The position numbers were made by a program, and so were the translations under genes. A stretch of 64,000 nt of DNA, from positions 386,897-450,896 of the forward strand of contig CAWJJM010000009.1 of the NCBI GenBank assembly GCA_963843275.1, written 5' to 3'. This DNA comes from CAWJJM01 sp963843275. Lineage in GTDB: Bacteria > Acidobacteriota > Thermoanaerobaculia > Multivoradales > JBCCEF01. Position 1 is the stretch's first letter. Each line of letters begins with the position of its first letter. The notes beneath the pieces are model-generated. The model made no database searches. It was not told the origin of the DNA and was given only the letters and a program-made list of their open reading frames with translations. Below, piece after piece: positions 34,838 to 46,634 of the stretch.

Positions 34838-35902
34838 ATGACAGAGCAGCGAGGTGAGGCGAAGCTGACCGATCGGGACCGCGAGATCCTCAAGGCGGTC
34901 ATCGTCAGCTACATCGTGGAGGCCGAGCCGGTGAGCTCGCGCTCGGTGGCGCGGCGCAGCGACCTCGGGCTGTCGGCGGCGACGATCCGCAACGTGATGG
35001 CCGATCTCGAGGAGGCGGGCTTCCTGGCCCAGCCCCACACCTCGGCCGGCCGCATCCCCACCGCCGCGGCCTATCACCTGTTCATCGAGTCGATGATGCG
35101 CGGCCGGCGGGTGCCGGCGCGGGTGCGGCGCTACATCCAGGAGAACCTGCGCACCGTGCCCTCCGACTCCGAGGAGCTGATGGAGGTCACCACCCACCTG
35201 CTCTCCGAGCTGTCGCACCAGGTGGGCATCGTCGTCACCCCGGCGATGGGCGACACCGTGCTGCGCAGCGTCGAGTTCCTGCCGCTGTCGGACCGCAAGG
35301 TGTTGTGCGTGGTGGTGTCCTCGACCGGTTTCGTCGACAACAAGGTCGTGGAGACCGACGCGCCGGTGTCGCGCGAGGAGCTGGTACGGATCTCGAACTA
35401 CCTCAACGAGAGCTTCGCGGGCTCCAGCCTGCGCGAGATCCGCGACCGCCTGCTCGCCAAGATGACCGAGGAGCGGGCGCAGGTCGACCGCCTGCTGGCG
35501 CTGACCATCGACCTGGCGCGCGAGGGGCTGGACTTCGCCGGCGCCCCCAAGGTGATCGTCGACGGGGCCTCGTCGCTGCTGGCGCAGCCGGAGCTCTCCG
35601 ACATCCAGCGGGTGCGGGTGCTGTTCGACACCTTCGCCAACCAGGCGCGGCTGGTCAACATGCTGTCGCAGTGCATCGAGGGCAACGGCGTGCGGGTGAC
35701 GATCGGCGACGAGAGCGACCTGACCTCGCCGCTGGACTTCAGCCTGGTCGCCACCCGCTACGGGGTGGGGGACGAGACGCTCGGCACGCTCGGGATCTTC
35801 GGCCCCTCGCGGATGGAGTACGAGAAGGTGATCCCCCTGGTCCACTACCTGGGCGAGACCCTCAGCCGGGCCCTGGCCGAGGTGTACGGGCAGGAGATCT
35901 GA
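34838..35902 (+). CDS. hrcA: Heat-inducible transcription repressor HrcA
   Basis: The 354-residue protein has the N-terminal winged helix with SSRSVARRSDLGLSAATIRN and EEAGFLAQPHTSAGRIPT, and the C-terminal GAF-like region with the conserved IPLVHYLGE-type ending. HrcA represses chaperone operons by binding CIRCE elements. No complete CIRCE was found upstream of this gene or of grpE, dnaK or dnaJ; only an AGCACTC half-site at 34666-34672 was seen. The ATG at 34838 follows GGGACGGAG. The gene starts the hrcA-grpE-dnaK-dnaJ-prmA-rsmE cluster. Confidence 0.95.
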   Translation: MTEQRGEAKLTDRDREILKAVIVSYIVEAEPVSSRSVARRSDLGLSAATIRNVMADLEEAGFLAQPHTSAGRIPTAAAYHLFIESMMRGRRVPARVRRYIQENLRTVPSDSEELMEVTTHLLSELSHQVGIVVTPAMGDTVLRSVEFLPLSDRKVLCVVVSSTGFVDNKVVETDAPVSREELVRISNYLNESFAGSSLREIRDRLLAKMTEERAQVDRLLALTIDLAREGLDFAGAPKVIVDGASSLLAQPELSDIQRVRVLFDTFANQARLVNMLSQCIEGNGVRVTIGDESDLTSPLDFSLVATRYGVGDETLGTLGIFGPSRMEYEKVIPLVHYLGETLSRALAEVYGQEI

Positions 35903-35927
35903 GCTCGCCGGAGCGAGCGGAGAAGGC

Positions 35928-36542
35928 ATGGCGGACGAGAGAGACATCCGGGACACGACAGCGGAGGACGCCGTCCTCGACGACGGGCAGGGCGACCAGG
36001 AGGTCGAGGTCCTCGAGTACCTCGACGACGACGGCCACGCCCTCGACCCGGCCGACGACGCGCCGGAGGGCCCGGCAGGGGACGACAGCGACGAGGTGGC
36101 GGCGCTGCGCCGCGAGATCGCCGACCTCCGCGACCGCTCGATGCGCACCCTGGCCGACTTCGACAACTTCCGCAAGCGGACCGAGCGCGAGCGGCGCGAC
36201 GCGCAGCGTTTCGCCGCCCTCGGCGTGCTGCGCGACCTGCTGGAGGTGACCGACAACCTGGCGCGGGCGCTGGCCGCCGGCGGCTCGGCGGACGACCTCA
36301 AGACCGGGGTGGAGATGATCCTGCGCCAGCTCGAGGAGCTGCTGCGGCGCCACGGGGTCGAGGCCATCGCGGCGCGCGGCGAGCGCTTCGACCCGGCCGT
36401 CCACGAGGCCGTGTCGCGCCTGGAGGACCCCGACGTCGCGACCGCCACCGTGGTCGACGAGCTGCAGCGCGGTTACCGCCTGCACGAGCGCCTGCTGCGG
36501 CCGGCGCGCGTGGTGGTGGCGGTGCCGCCCGAGGAGGAGTGA
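35928..36542 (+). CDS. grpE: Nucleotide exchange factor GrpE
   Basis: The 204-residue protein starts with a 60-residue acidic disordered segment. It then has the long dimerising helix with TLADFDNFRKRTERER and the C-terminal beta domain around FDPAVHEAVSR and LHERLLRPARVVVA. It releases ADP from DnaK. It lies 25 nt after hrcA and 39 nt before dnaK, on the same strand, and shows no frame problem. Confidence 0.96.
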   Translation: MADERDIRDTTAEDAVLDDGQGDQEVEVLEYLDDDGHALDPADDAPEGPAGDDSDEVAALRREIADLRDRSMRTLADFDNFRKRTERERRDAQRFAALGVLRDLLEVTDNLARALAAGGSADDLKTGVEMILRQLEELLRRHGVEAIAARGERFDPAVHEAVSRLEDPDVATATVVDELQRGYRLHERLLRPARVVVAVPPEEE

Positions 36543-36581
36543 GGTGACCGGCGCCGGCCGAGCGGGAGGGGACGGGTCGCC

Positions 36582-38396
<1,815 letters not shown>

Positions 38397-38421
38397 ACCC
38401 CGGCGCTTCCCCTTCCGCAGC

Positions 38422-39549
38422 ATGGCGACTTCCCGACGCGACTACTACGAGATCCTCGGCATCGAGCGCACCGCCTCGATCCAGGAGGTCAAGAAGGCGT
38501 ACCGCCGGCTGGCGGTGCGCTACCACCCGGACAAGAACCCCGGCGACGCCGCGGCCGAGGAGCGCTTCAAGGAGGCCGCCGAGGCCTACGCGGTGCTCTC
38601 GGACGGGGACAAGCGCGCCCGCTACGACCGCTTCGGCCACGCCGGCGTCGGCGGGGCGGCCGGCAGCCCGTTCAGCGGCGGCTTCGACCCCACCGTCTTC
38701 GGGGACTTCGCGGACATCCTGGGCGACCTGTTCGGCTTCGGCATGGGGGGCGGCCGCCGCCGCGGCGGCCGCGCCGCCACCCGCGGCGCCGACCTGCGCT
38801 ACGACCTGGTGCTCTCCTTCGAGGAGGCGGCGTTCGGCACCACCGAGACGCTGCGCATCCCGCGGCTCGAGACCTGCGAGGACTGCGCCGGCACGGGCAG
38901 CGAGGGGCAGCGCGCCCCCAAGGTCTGCTCGGCCTGCGGCGGCCGCGGCCAGGTGGCGTTCTCGCAGGGCTTCCTCACCGTCGCGCGCACCTGCCCGCAG
39001 TGCGGCGGCCAGGGGAGCCGGGTCACCGACCCCTGCCCCACCTGCCGCGGCGAGGGGCGCCGGGAGCGCGAGCGCTCGATCGAGGTGAAGATCCCCGGCG
39101 GAGTCGACGAGGGCTCGCGGCTGCGCCTCGGCGGCGAGGGCGAGCACGGCCGCCTGGGCGGACCGGCCGGCGACCTCTACGTGGTGCTGCGGGTGCAGCC
39201 GCACGAGCGCTTCGTGCGCCAGGGCGCGGACGTCTTCAGCGAGGTGGAGATCGCCTACCCGCAGGCGGTGCTCGGCGGCACCGTCGGGGTGGAGACGCTG
39301 CACGGAGAGGTGCCGCTCGAGGTGCCGGCCGGCTCGCCCGGCGGGCGCGAGTTCCGGCTGCGCGGCCAGGGCATTCCGCGGCTGGGCGGCGGCGGGCGCG
39401 GCGACCACGTGGTGCGCGTCGCGGTGCGTGTCCCCCATCCGCGCGAGCTCTCCGAGGAGGAGGGGGAGCTGCTGCGGCGGCTCGCCGAGATCGGCGACCA
39501 CCCGGTGCGGGAGAAGGTCCTCGATCGGGTCAAGAAGATGTTCGGCTAG
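38422..39549 (+). CDS. dnaJ: Chaperone DnaJ (Hsp40)
   Basis: The 375-residue protein has the J domain with YYEILGIERTASIQEVKKAY and the HPD tripeptide, a Gly/Phe linker, and four zinc-binding CxxCxGxG repeats (CEDCAGTG, CSACGGRG, CPQCGGQG, CPTCRGEG). The two substrate-binding beta domains follow. It stimulates the DnaK ATPase and presents unfolded proteins. It begins 25 nt after dnaK. The complete zinc region separates it from CbpA-type paralogues. Confidence 0.96.
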   Translation: MATSRRDYYEILGIERTASIQEVKKAYRRLAVRYHPDKNPGDAAAEERFKEAAEAYAVLSDGDKRARYDRFGHAGVGGAAGSPFSGGFDPTVFGDFADILGDLFGFGMGGGRRRGGRAATRGADLRYDLVLSFEEAAFGTTETLRIPRLETCEDCAGTGSEGQRAPKVCSACGGRGQVAFSQGFLTVARTCPQCGGQGSRVTDPCPTCRGEGRRERERSIEVKIPGGVDEGSRLRLGGEGEHGRLGGPAGDLYVVLRVQPHERFVRQGADVFSEVEIAYPQAVLGGTVGVETLHGEVPLEVPAGSPGGREFRLRGQGIPRLGGGGRGDHVVRVAVRVPHPRELSEEEGELLRRLAEIGDHPVREKVLDRVKKMFG

Positions 39550-39583
39550 GGGCCCCGCGACGCCGGCGCCGCGACGGCATCCG

Positions 39584-40426
39584 ATGAGGGGGTATCTCCG
39601 CCGCCGCTACCGGCTCCCCGCCGACCTCGAGGAGGTCGTGGCCGCGGAGCTGTGGGCGGCCGGCACGCTCGGCCTGGAGACGGTGGAGGAGGGGGGTGGC
39701 TTGGTGCGCGTCGAGGCCTGGTTCGAGGCCGGGGCCGACGCCGAGCCGGTGGCGCCGCGTCCGGGGGTCGAGGCGCTGGGCGCCGACACGGTGGCGGAGG
39801 AGGACTGGCTGGCCGCCTACCGGGAGCGGGCGCGGCCGTTCGCCCTCGGCCTGGGCTTCTGGGCCGACCCCCGGGAGCCGGACCCCGCCGCGGCCGCCCC
39901 GCCCGGCCGCCGCCTGCTCCGCCTGCCGGCGCGCGACGCCTTCGGCACCGGCAGCCACGAGTCCACCCGGCTGGCGGTCGAGCTGCTCGAGGGGCTGCCG
40001 CTCGCCGGCCGCGCCGTGATCGACGTCGGGACCGGCACCGGCGTGCTCGCCTTCGCCGCCCTGGCGTGCGGCGCCCGCGTCGCGGTCGCCTTCGACCTCG
40101 ACCCGGCGGCGGCGCTGCAGGCGCGCGCCAACGCGGCGCTCAACGGGATGGCGCCCCGCCTGTTCGCCGGCACCGTCGACGCCCTCGCCCCGAGCGCCCG
40201 CTTCGATCTCGCCCTGGTCAACCTGGTGGCGGAGCTGGCGCTGCCGCTGCTGCCGGCGGTGGCGGGACGGCTGGCGGCGGACGGCGGGCTGCTGCTGTCG
40301 GGGATCCTCGTCGAGCGCGCCGGGGCCGTCCTGGCGGCGGCCCGCCGCCTCGGCTTCGGCGCGGCGGCGCGGCGGGTGGAGGGGGAGTGGGTGGCCCTGT
40401 GGCTGCGGCGGGGGGCGGCGGCGTGA
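39584..40426 (+). CDS. prmA: Ribosomal protein L11 methyltransferase
   Basis: The 280-residue protein has the short N-terminal substrate-recognition domain and the class I methyltransferase core. It contains AFGTGSHESTRLAVELLE, VIDVGTGTGVLAFAA (SAM site), a DLDPAA acidic strand end and LVNLVAELA in place of the usual NI. PrmA trimethylates L11. Size and the FGTGxHxTT-like motif distinguish it from other small methyltransferases. ATG 39584 is preferred over in-frame upstream starts that lie inside dnaJ. It overlaps rsmE by 4 nt (GTGA). Confidence 0.9.
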   Translation: MRGYLRRRYRLPADLEEVVAAELWAAGTLGLETVEEGGGLVRVEAWFEAGADAEPVAPRPGVEALGADTVAEEDWLAAYRERARPFALGLGFWADPREPDPAAAAPPGRRLLRLPARDAFGTGSHESTRLAVELLEGLPLAGRAVIDVGTGTGVLAFAALACGARVAVAFDLDPAAALQARANAALNGMAPRLFAGTVDALAPSARFDLALVNLVAELALPLLPAVAGRLAADGGLLLSGILVERAGAVLAAARRLGFGAAARRVEGEWVALWLRRGAAA

Positions 40427-41127
40427 TCACGCTGCTGGTCTCGCCCGCCGAGCTGGCCGCCGACCGGGTGGCGGTGCGCGGCGACGCCTACCGGCACCTG
40501 TTCCGCGCCCGGCGGGTGGCGGTGGGCGAGCGCCTGCGCCTCGCCGACGGCCGGGGGCGGGCCCGCTGGGCGGAGGTGGTGGCCGTCGATCGCGCCGGCG
40601 GCACGCTGGTCCCCGGGGAGCCGGCCCCGGCCAACGAGCCGGCCCTGGCCGTCCACCTGCTGGTGGCGGCGCCGGAGAAGGCGCGCGCCGCCTGGCTGGT
40701 CGAGAAGGCCACCGAGCTCGGGGTGGTCGCGGTGCGTTTCCTCGCCGCCGAGCGCACGCCGCGCGGCTTCGGCGCCGGCAGTCTGGAGCGCCTCGAGCGG
40801 GTGGCGGCGGCGGCGCTCGAGCAGTGCCACCGGGCGCGCCTCCCCGAGCTCTCCGGCACCCATCCGTGGCGCGAGGTGCCGGGCCTGCTCGACGCCGCGG
40901 CGCCGCCGGCGGCGCGCTGGCTGCTCGACCCGGGCGCGGCGCCGGGCGCCGGCAGCGCGGCGGTGGCGGGGTCGGCGGCGCTGCTGGTGGGCCCGGAGGG
41001 CGGCTGGACCGACGGCGAGCGGCACGACCTGGTCGCCCGCGGCTGCCGGCCGCTGTCGCTGGGCCCCACGGTCCTGCGCATCGAGACCGCCGCCCTGGTC
41101 GGCGCGGCCCGGCTGCTGGCCCGCTGA
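40423..41127 (+). CDS. rsmE: 16S rRNA (uracil1498-N3)-methyltransferase
   Basis: The 234-residue protein has the RsmE layout: an N-terminal PUA-like domain containing HLFRARRVAVGERLRLADG, and a SPOUT methyltransferase domain with KATELGV, an EQCHRARLPEL segment, LLVGPEGGWTDGE and the knot motif LGPTVLRIETAAL. It methylates U1498 of 16S rRNA at N3. The prmA-rsmE pair next to dnaJ is a common bacterial arrangement. The GTG start shares four bases with the prmA stop. Confidence 0.95.
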   Translation: MITLLVSPAELAADRVAVRGDAYRHLFRARRVAVGERLRLADGRGRARWAEVVAVDRAGGTLVPGEPAPANEPALAVHLLVAAPEKARAAWLVEKATELGVVAVRFLAAERTPRGFGAGSLERLERVAAAALEQCHRARLPELSGTHPWREVPGLLDAAAPPAARWLLDPGAAPGAGSAAVAGSAALLVGPEGGWTDGERHDLVARGCRPLSLGPTVLRIETAALVGAARLLAR

Positions 41128-41156
41128 GCCCCGCGCCGCCGGGCGGCCGGGAACGG

Positions 41157-41185
41157 TTGCGTTGCGGCAAAAGGCGTTCTAGCAT
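41157..41185 (+). promoter_or_regulatory. Probable sigma-70-type promoter of pilT
   Basis: TTGCGT (41157-41162) and TAGCAT (41180-41185) are separated by exactly 17 nt, 35 nt before the GTG start at 41220. A strong ribosome-binding site, GAGGAGG (41207-41213), lies between. Confidence 0.55.
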
Positions 41186-41219
41186 GGGCGTTTGACGAAC
41201 TCCTCCGAGGAGGTGCAGC

Positions 41220-42392
41220 GTGAACATCAACGACCTGCTCAAGATCGCCGTGGAGCGCAAGGCGTCGGATCTCCACCTCAAGGTGGGGTCCCACCCCGTG
41301 ATCCGGATCGACGGGCAGCTGCATCCACTCCCCGAGCTCAAGCGGCTCATGCAGGAAGACACCATCGCGATGGCGTTCTCCATCATGAACGCGCGGCAGA
41401 AGCAGCGCTTCAAGGAGGAGCTGGAGATCGACATCGCCTACTCCGTCCCCGGCCTGGGGCGGTTCCGTTGCAACATCTTCCAGCAGCGCGGCACGGTCGG
41501 GCTGGTGCTGCGCGTCATCCCGGCGCGCATCCTGTCGTTCCGCGAGCTGACGCTGCCGCCGGTGCTCGAGCGCATCTGTGACGAGGGCAACGGCCTGGTG
41601 CTGTGCACCGGCACCACCGGCTCGGGCAAGTCGACCACCCTGGCGGCGATGATCGACCACATCAACGGCGGGCGCTCCGAGCACATCATCACCATCGAGG
41701 ACCCGATCGAGTTCCTGCACCGCGACAAGCGGTCGCTGGTCAACCAGCGGGAGATCGACGTCGACACCCGCGCCTTCGCCCCGGCGCTGCGCAGCGCCCT
41801 GCGCCAGGACCCCGACGTGATCCTGGTCGGCGAGATGCGCGACTACGAGACCATCGAGACGGCGTTGCTGGCGGCGGAGACCGGCCACCTGGTCTTCTCC
41901 ACGCTGCACACCCTCGACGCGACGGAGACCATCAACCGCATCATCTCGGTCTTCCCGCCGCACCACCAGAAGCAGATCCGGATCCAGCTCGGCCAGGTCT
42001 TGAAGGCGGTGATCTCGTTGCGCCTGATGCCGCGCGCGGACGGCATGGGCCGGGTGCCGGCGGTGGAGGTGATGATCAGCACGCCCTACATCCGCGACTG
42101 CATGGAGAACAAGGACAAGACCAAGTACATCCGCGAGCAGATCAAGCTCGGCACCAGCCAGTACGGCATGCAGACGTTCGACCAGTCGCTCTACCAGCTC
42201 TACAAGAACGGCCTCATCACCCTGGACGAGGCCATGCGCCGCGCCTCCAACCCGGACGAGTTCAAGCTCAAGATCCAGGGGGTGCAGTTCACCGCCGACA
42301 TCTCCCGCGAGCAGATGGAGGAATCGCTCCAGATGGCTCCGGGAGAGGACCTGCTCTCCGAAGGCTCGCCCTTCGAGATCGAGCACGGCTGA
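41220..42392 (+). CDS. pilT: Type IV pilus retraction ATPase (PilT/PilU family)
   Basis: The 390-residue ATPase has the PilT N-terminal domain (ASDLHLKVGSHPVIRIDG), Walker A GTTGSGKSTT, an Asp box IITIEDPIEF, Walker B DVILVGEMRD and the His box TGHLVFSTLHT. It powers pilus retraction at the inner-membrane platform. The C-terminus, with FDQSLYQLYKNGLITLDEA, FKLKIQGV and an acidic tail, is longer than in PilT proper and closer to PilU, so a PilU-like role is possible. It is intact here; its 3' end is present again, inverted, at the right edge of the window. Confidence 0.94.
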   Translation: MNINDLLKIAVERKASDLHLKVGSHPVIRIDGQLHPLPELKRLMQEDTIAMAFSIMNARQKQRFKEELEIDIAYSVPGLGRFRCNIFQQRGTVGLVLRVIPARILSFRELTLPPVLERICDEGNGLVLCTGTTGSGKSTTLAAMIDHINGGRSEHIITIEDPIEFLHRDKRSLVNQREIDVDTRAFAPALRSALRQDPDVILVGEMRDYETIETALLAAETGHLVFSTLHTLDATETINRIISVFPPHHQKQIRIQLGQVLKAVISLRLMPRADGMGRVPAVEVMISTPYIRDCMENKDKTKYIREQIKLGTSQYGMQTFDQSLYQLYKNGLITLDEAMRRASNPDEFKLKIQGVQFTADISREQMEESLQMAPGEDLLSEGSPFEIEHG

Positions 42393-42426
42393 CCGGTCGC
42401 ACCGGCGACAGCGGGAGAGGCGCGAC

Positions 42427-42951
42427 GTGGCGACCGAACGACGGATGCGGACCCTTGTCCCGCCGCCGCGGGGAGGGCAGGGTCCGGTGACCCGGGCCTC
42501 CTGCTACCAGAAGGCCGTCGAGCTGCTCGGCCAGCGCGCGCACTTCCGTGCCGAGCTGGCCGCAAGCTGCGCCTCGCGGCGCTATCCCCTGGCCGAGGTG
42601 GAGGCGGCGTTGGACCGCCTCGAGGCCGACGGGTACGTGGACGACCGGCGGACGGCGCGGGAGTTCGCCACCGGTCGGCTGCGCCGCGAGCCGCTCGGCC
42701 GGCGTCGCCTCGCCGCCGAGCTGGCGCGCCGCGGCGCCGCCGAGGAGGTGGTCTCCGAGGTCGTCGAGGAGATGCTCCCCGGCGACGACCGCGAGACGGC
42801 GCGGCAGGCCGCCGAGGTCTGGCTCGGCCGGCGCGGCAAGTCGGCCAACCCCGCCGCGCTGGCGCGCTACCTCGAGCGGCGGGGCTTCTCGGCCCCGGCC
42901 ATCTGGGCGATGCTCGAGGAGTTCGATCCCGGCGGCGACCTCGACGACTGA
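42427..42951 (+). CDS. recX: Regulatory protein RecX (intact copy)
   Basis: The 174-residue protein has three helical RecX repeats, with YQKAVELLGQRAH, EVEAALDRLEADGYVDD and LGRRRLAAELARRG as the recognisable cores. RecX caps and destabilises RecA filaments. No recA is adjacent in this window. The GTG start at 42427 gives a normal size. The inverted copy at 63,185-63,711 carries one additional base near its start, so this left copy is the better reference. Confidence 0.9.
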   Translation: MATERRMRTLVPPPRGGQGPVTRASCYQKAVELLGQRAHFRAELAASCASRRYPLAEVEAALDRLEADGYVDDRRTAREFATGRLRREPLGRRRLAAELARRGAAEEVVSEVVEEMLPGDDRETARQAAEVWLGRRGKSANPAALARYLERRGFSAPAIWAMLEEFDPGGDLDD

Positions 42952-43074
42952 GCCCGCCGGGGGCGCCCCGGGGGTGGAATCGCCCGGCCCGGGACGTCGG
43001 TTAGTTACCCTTTCGCCCACGAGCGTGCCGCGCCGCAGCGCCACGGGCTCCGATCGGCAGAGGACGGTGAGGTG

Positions 43075-45770
43075 ATGAAGAGCCACGAGATCCGCGACAG
43101 CTTCGTCGAGTTCTTCCGCGAGCGGGGGCACCGCCGCTATCCGAGCGCGCCGCTGGTGCCGCACGGCGATCCGACCCTGCTGTTCACCAACGCCGGCATG
43201 GTGCAGTTCAAGGACTACTTCCTCGGCGAGGAGGTGCCGCCCGAGCGCCGCGCGGTGACGGTGCAGAAGTGCCTGCGCGTCTCCGGCAAGCACAACGATC
43301 TCGAGAACGTCGGGCCCAGCCCGCGGCACCACACCTTCTTCGAGATGCTCGGCAACTTCTCGTTCGGCGACTACTTCAAGCGCGAGGCGATCGACTTCGG
43401 CTGGGAGCTGGTCACCGGCGTGTGGGGCCTCGACCCCGCCGCACCTGTCGGCCACCGTCTTCGAGGAGGACGACGAGGCGTGCGAGCTGTGGCGCGAGCT
43501 CTCCGGCCTGCCCGCCGAGCGCGTCCACCGCTGCGGCGCGAAGGACAACTTCTGGGCGATGGGCGACACCGGCCCGTGCGGCCCGTGCAGCGAGATCTTC
43601 GTCGACCTCGCACCCGGAGCGGCCGCCGGAGGCGCTGGGACGAGGGGACCGAGTCGGGCCGCTACCTGGAGATCTGGAACCTGGTCTTCATGCAGTTCGA
43701 GCGCGAGGCGGACGGCGAGCTGACGCCGCTGCCCAAGCCGTCGATCGACACCGGCGCCGGCCTCGAGCGGGTGGCGGCGGTGCTGCAGGGCGTCGAGTCG
43801 AACTACGACACCGACCTGTTCACGCCGATCCTGGCGGCGGCGGCCACGCTCGCCGGCACCGCCTACGGCGGCGACCGCGAAGCCGACGTCTCGCTGCGGG
43901 TGATCGCCGACCACCTGCGGGCGGTCGCGCTTCCTGCTCGCCGACGGCGTCATCCCGGGCAACGAGGGGCGCGGCTACGTGCTGCGCCGCATCCTGCGCC
44001 GGGCGGTGCGCCACGGCATGCGCCTGGGCTTCGAGGAGCCCTTCCTGCACCGCCTGGTGCCGGTGCTCGGCGAGGTGATGGGCGCGGCCTACCGGGAGCT
44101 CGCGGCCACCCGCGACGCCTCGGTCGCGACGGTGCGGGCCGAGGAGGAGAAGTTCCTCGACACCCTCGCGCCGGCGCGCGCGCAGGTGCAGGAGGAGATC
44201 GAGGGGGCCGACGCCGCGGGATCGCGGCCGCTGCCGGGCGAGGACGTCTTCCGCCTCTACGACACCCACGGCCTGCCGCTCGAAGTGATCCGGGAGATCG
44301 CCGAGGAGGAGCGCATGGGGATCGACGAGGAGGGCTTCGAGCGCGCGCTCGAGGAGCAGCGCCAGCGCTCCCGCGCGGCGACCGAGGAGAGCCAGCGCGG
44401 CTGGCGGCCCTGGAGCAGGCGCTGGCCGCCGGACGGCGAGCTCGGCCGACGGAGTTCGAGGGCTACGGCGACTCAGCTCGCAGGCGCCCGGGTCGCGCGG
44501 CTCGCCGTCCTGCGAGGGCGCCGAGGGCCCGCGCTCGCGCCGCGGCGCTGGCCGCCGGCAGCGCGGCGTGGTGGTGCTCGACCGCACGCGTCTTCTACGC
44601 CGAGGGCGGCGGCCAGGTGGGCGACCGCGGGGCTCTGAGCTGGGACGGCGGCCGGGCGCGGGTCGATCGACACCCAGAAGGACGCCGCCGGCATCTTCTT
44701 CCACTTCGTCGCGGTCGAGGGGGGACGGCTCGCCCGGGCGACGCGGTGGAGCTGGCGGTGGACGCCGAGCGGCGCCGCGCCACCGAGCGCAACCACACCG
44801 CCACCCACCTGCTGCACGCGGCGCTGCGCGAGGTGCTGGGCGAGGGCGTGCGCCAGGCCGGCTCGCTGGTGGCGCCGGACCGGCTGCGCTTCGACTTCAC
44901 CTCACCCGCGCCGGTCGACCGCCGACGAGCGCGCGCGGATCGAGGACCGGGTCAACGAGTGGGTGCTGCGGGCGGTGCGACGCGGATCCGGAGCGCGCCT
45001 ACCAGGAGGCGGTGGCCGCCGGCGCATGGCGCTGTTCGGCGAGAAGTACGGCGACCGGGTGCGCACGGTGGAGGTGCCGGGCTTCTCGCCTCGAGCTGTG
45101 CGGCGGCTGCCACGTGCGCAACACCGGCGAGATCGGCCTCTTCCTGATCACCGCCGAGCGCGGCATCGCCTCGGGCGTGCGGCGCATCGAGGCGGTGACC
45201 GGCGCGGCGGCCTGACCGGCGGGCGCGCGAGCACGAGGCGCTGCTCGCGGCGGTGCGCGGAGGCCCTGGGTGCCCCGCGGAGCGCGCCGCCGACGAGATC
45301 GCGGAGCTCGGCAGCGGCTGAAGGAGCGCGAGCGCGGAGCTGGCGCGGCTGCGGCTCGAGCTGGTCTCCGGCGGCGGCCGGCGCCGGCGTGGCGGCCGAC
45401 GACGGCGCGACCGAGGTGGACGGCGTGCGGGTGCTGGCGCGGGAGGTGCCGCCGGCGCCGCGCCGACGAGCTGCGCAACATGGCGGACGTCCTGCGCGGC
45501 AAGCTGGGCTCGGGCGTGGTGGTGCTCGGCAGCCGCGAGCGACGGCAAGGTGACGCTGCTCGCCGCCGTCACCGCCGACCTCACCGGAGCGGGTCGCACG
45601 CCGGCAGCCTGGTGCGCGCGCTGGCGCCGCTGGTCGGCGGCGGCGGCGGCGGCCGGGCCGACTTCGCCCAGGCCGGCGGCCGCGAGCCCGGAGAAGCTGC
45701 CGAGGCGGCGCTCGCCGCGGTGGCGGACGCGGTCCGCAGCCAGCTCGCCGGCGGAGCGGAGGCACTATGA
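43075..45770 (+). pseudogene. alaS: Alanyl-tRNA synthetase, left copy, multiply frameshifted
   Basis: The first 120 residues are clean and typical (MKSHEIRDSFVEFFRERG, LLFTNAGMVQFKDYFLG, GPSPRHHTFFEMLGNFSFGDY). From about 43,440 the frame changes many times, but all later parts are present in pieces: CGAKDNFWAMGDTGPCGPC, the editing-domain HTATHLLHA, LELCGGCHVRNTGEIGLF split across frames, and a DHHA1 C-terminus ending at the TGA at 45768. The enzyme charges tRNA-Ala and is normally essential. The inverted copy at 60,350-63,061 is also frameshifted, and the two differ by substitutions, so neither can be taken as a functional sequence. Base-calling errors explain this better than decay. Confidence 0.85.
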
Positions 45771-45780
45771 TCCGAGGGCA

Positions 45781-46546
45781 GTGAGCCTCTCGATGGAGCG
45801 GGCCCGTTCGCGGCCGACACGCCGCGGCCGCCGGCTGGCGCTGGCCGCCGCCCTGGCCGTCGTCGCGGCGCCCCGGCGGTGGTGGCGCCGAGGTGCGGAT
45901 CGAGCGCCTCCCCGACGGCACCCGTGTGGTCCGCAACCTGCCCGCCCAGCGACCGGCCGCCGCCCTCTGGCCGTGGCGGCGCCGCGGCTCGCCGGCGTCG
46001 TCGCCGCGGTCGACCGGACGGTGTCGACGCGCCGCTCTCCCGCCGCGCCCGGCCACGCGCCGGCGCCTGGCGCCGGAGGAGCTCGACCCGCTGGTCGCCT
46101 CCCACGCCGCGCGCGAAGGCCTCGACCCGGGCTGGTGCAGGCGGTGATCCAGGTCGAGTCGGCCTACGACCGCGGGCGCGTCTCCGCGCAAGGGCGCGAT
46201 GGGCCTGATGCAGCTGATGCCCGAGACCGCGCTCGAGCTGGCGGTGGACGATCCCTACGACCCGGAGCAGAACATCCGCGGCGGCACCACCTACCTGCGC
46301 CGATGCTCGACCGCTTCGGCGACCTCGAGCTGGCCCTGGCGGCCTACAACGCCGGCCCCGGGGCGGTCGAGCGCTACGGTGGCATCCCGCCCTATCCGGA
46401 GACCCGCGACTACGTGCGCCGGGTCCTGAGCCTCTACCGCGGCGAGCGTGCCCGCCGGCGGCCCTGCGGCCGCAAGGGCACCGCCGACCTCGCCTGGTGC
46501 GCGCGCCGACGGCCGGCTGATGCTCACCAACACGCCGCGCCGCTGA
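45781..46546 (+). pseudogene. Lytic transglycosylase, left copy, frameshifted
   Basis: This is the diverged, indel-bearing homologue of the intact gene at 59,566-60,339. The SLT catalytic region is recognisable in fragments: VIQVESAYD with the catalytic Glu, MGLMQLMPETALELAV, and LALAAYNAGPGAV. Compared with the other arm it has real substitutions (for example DDPYDPEQNIRGGTTY against ADPWDAEDNVRGGVTY) and several single-base gaps. It lies 10 nt after alaS, as in the right arm. Confidence 0.8.
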
Positions 46547-46581
46547 GCCCCGGGGCCCTCCGCTCGGCGGGCGGGCTGGCG

Positions 46582-46587
46582 TAGAAT
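46582..46587 (+). promoter_or_regulatory. Candidate -10 element of pgsA (left copy)
   Basis: TAGAAT at 46582-46587 lies about 50 nt before the pgsA start region and is conserved at the mirrored position 59,525-59,530 although the flanking genes differ between the arms. Confidence 0.4.
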
Positions 46588-46634
46588 GCCGCCGCCCGGC
46601 GTCGCCCGCGCGCCGGATCCCGCCCGTCGCCCGC

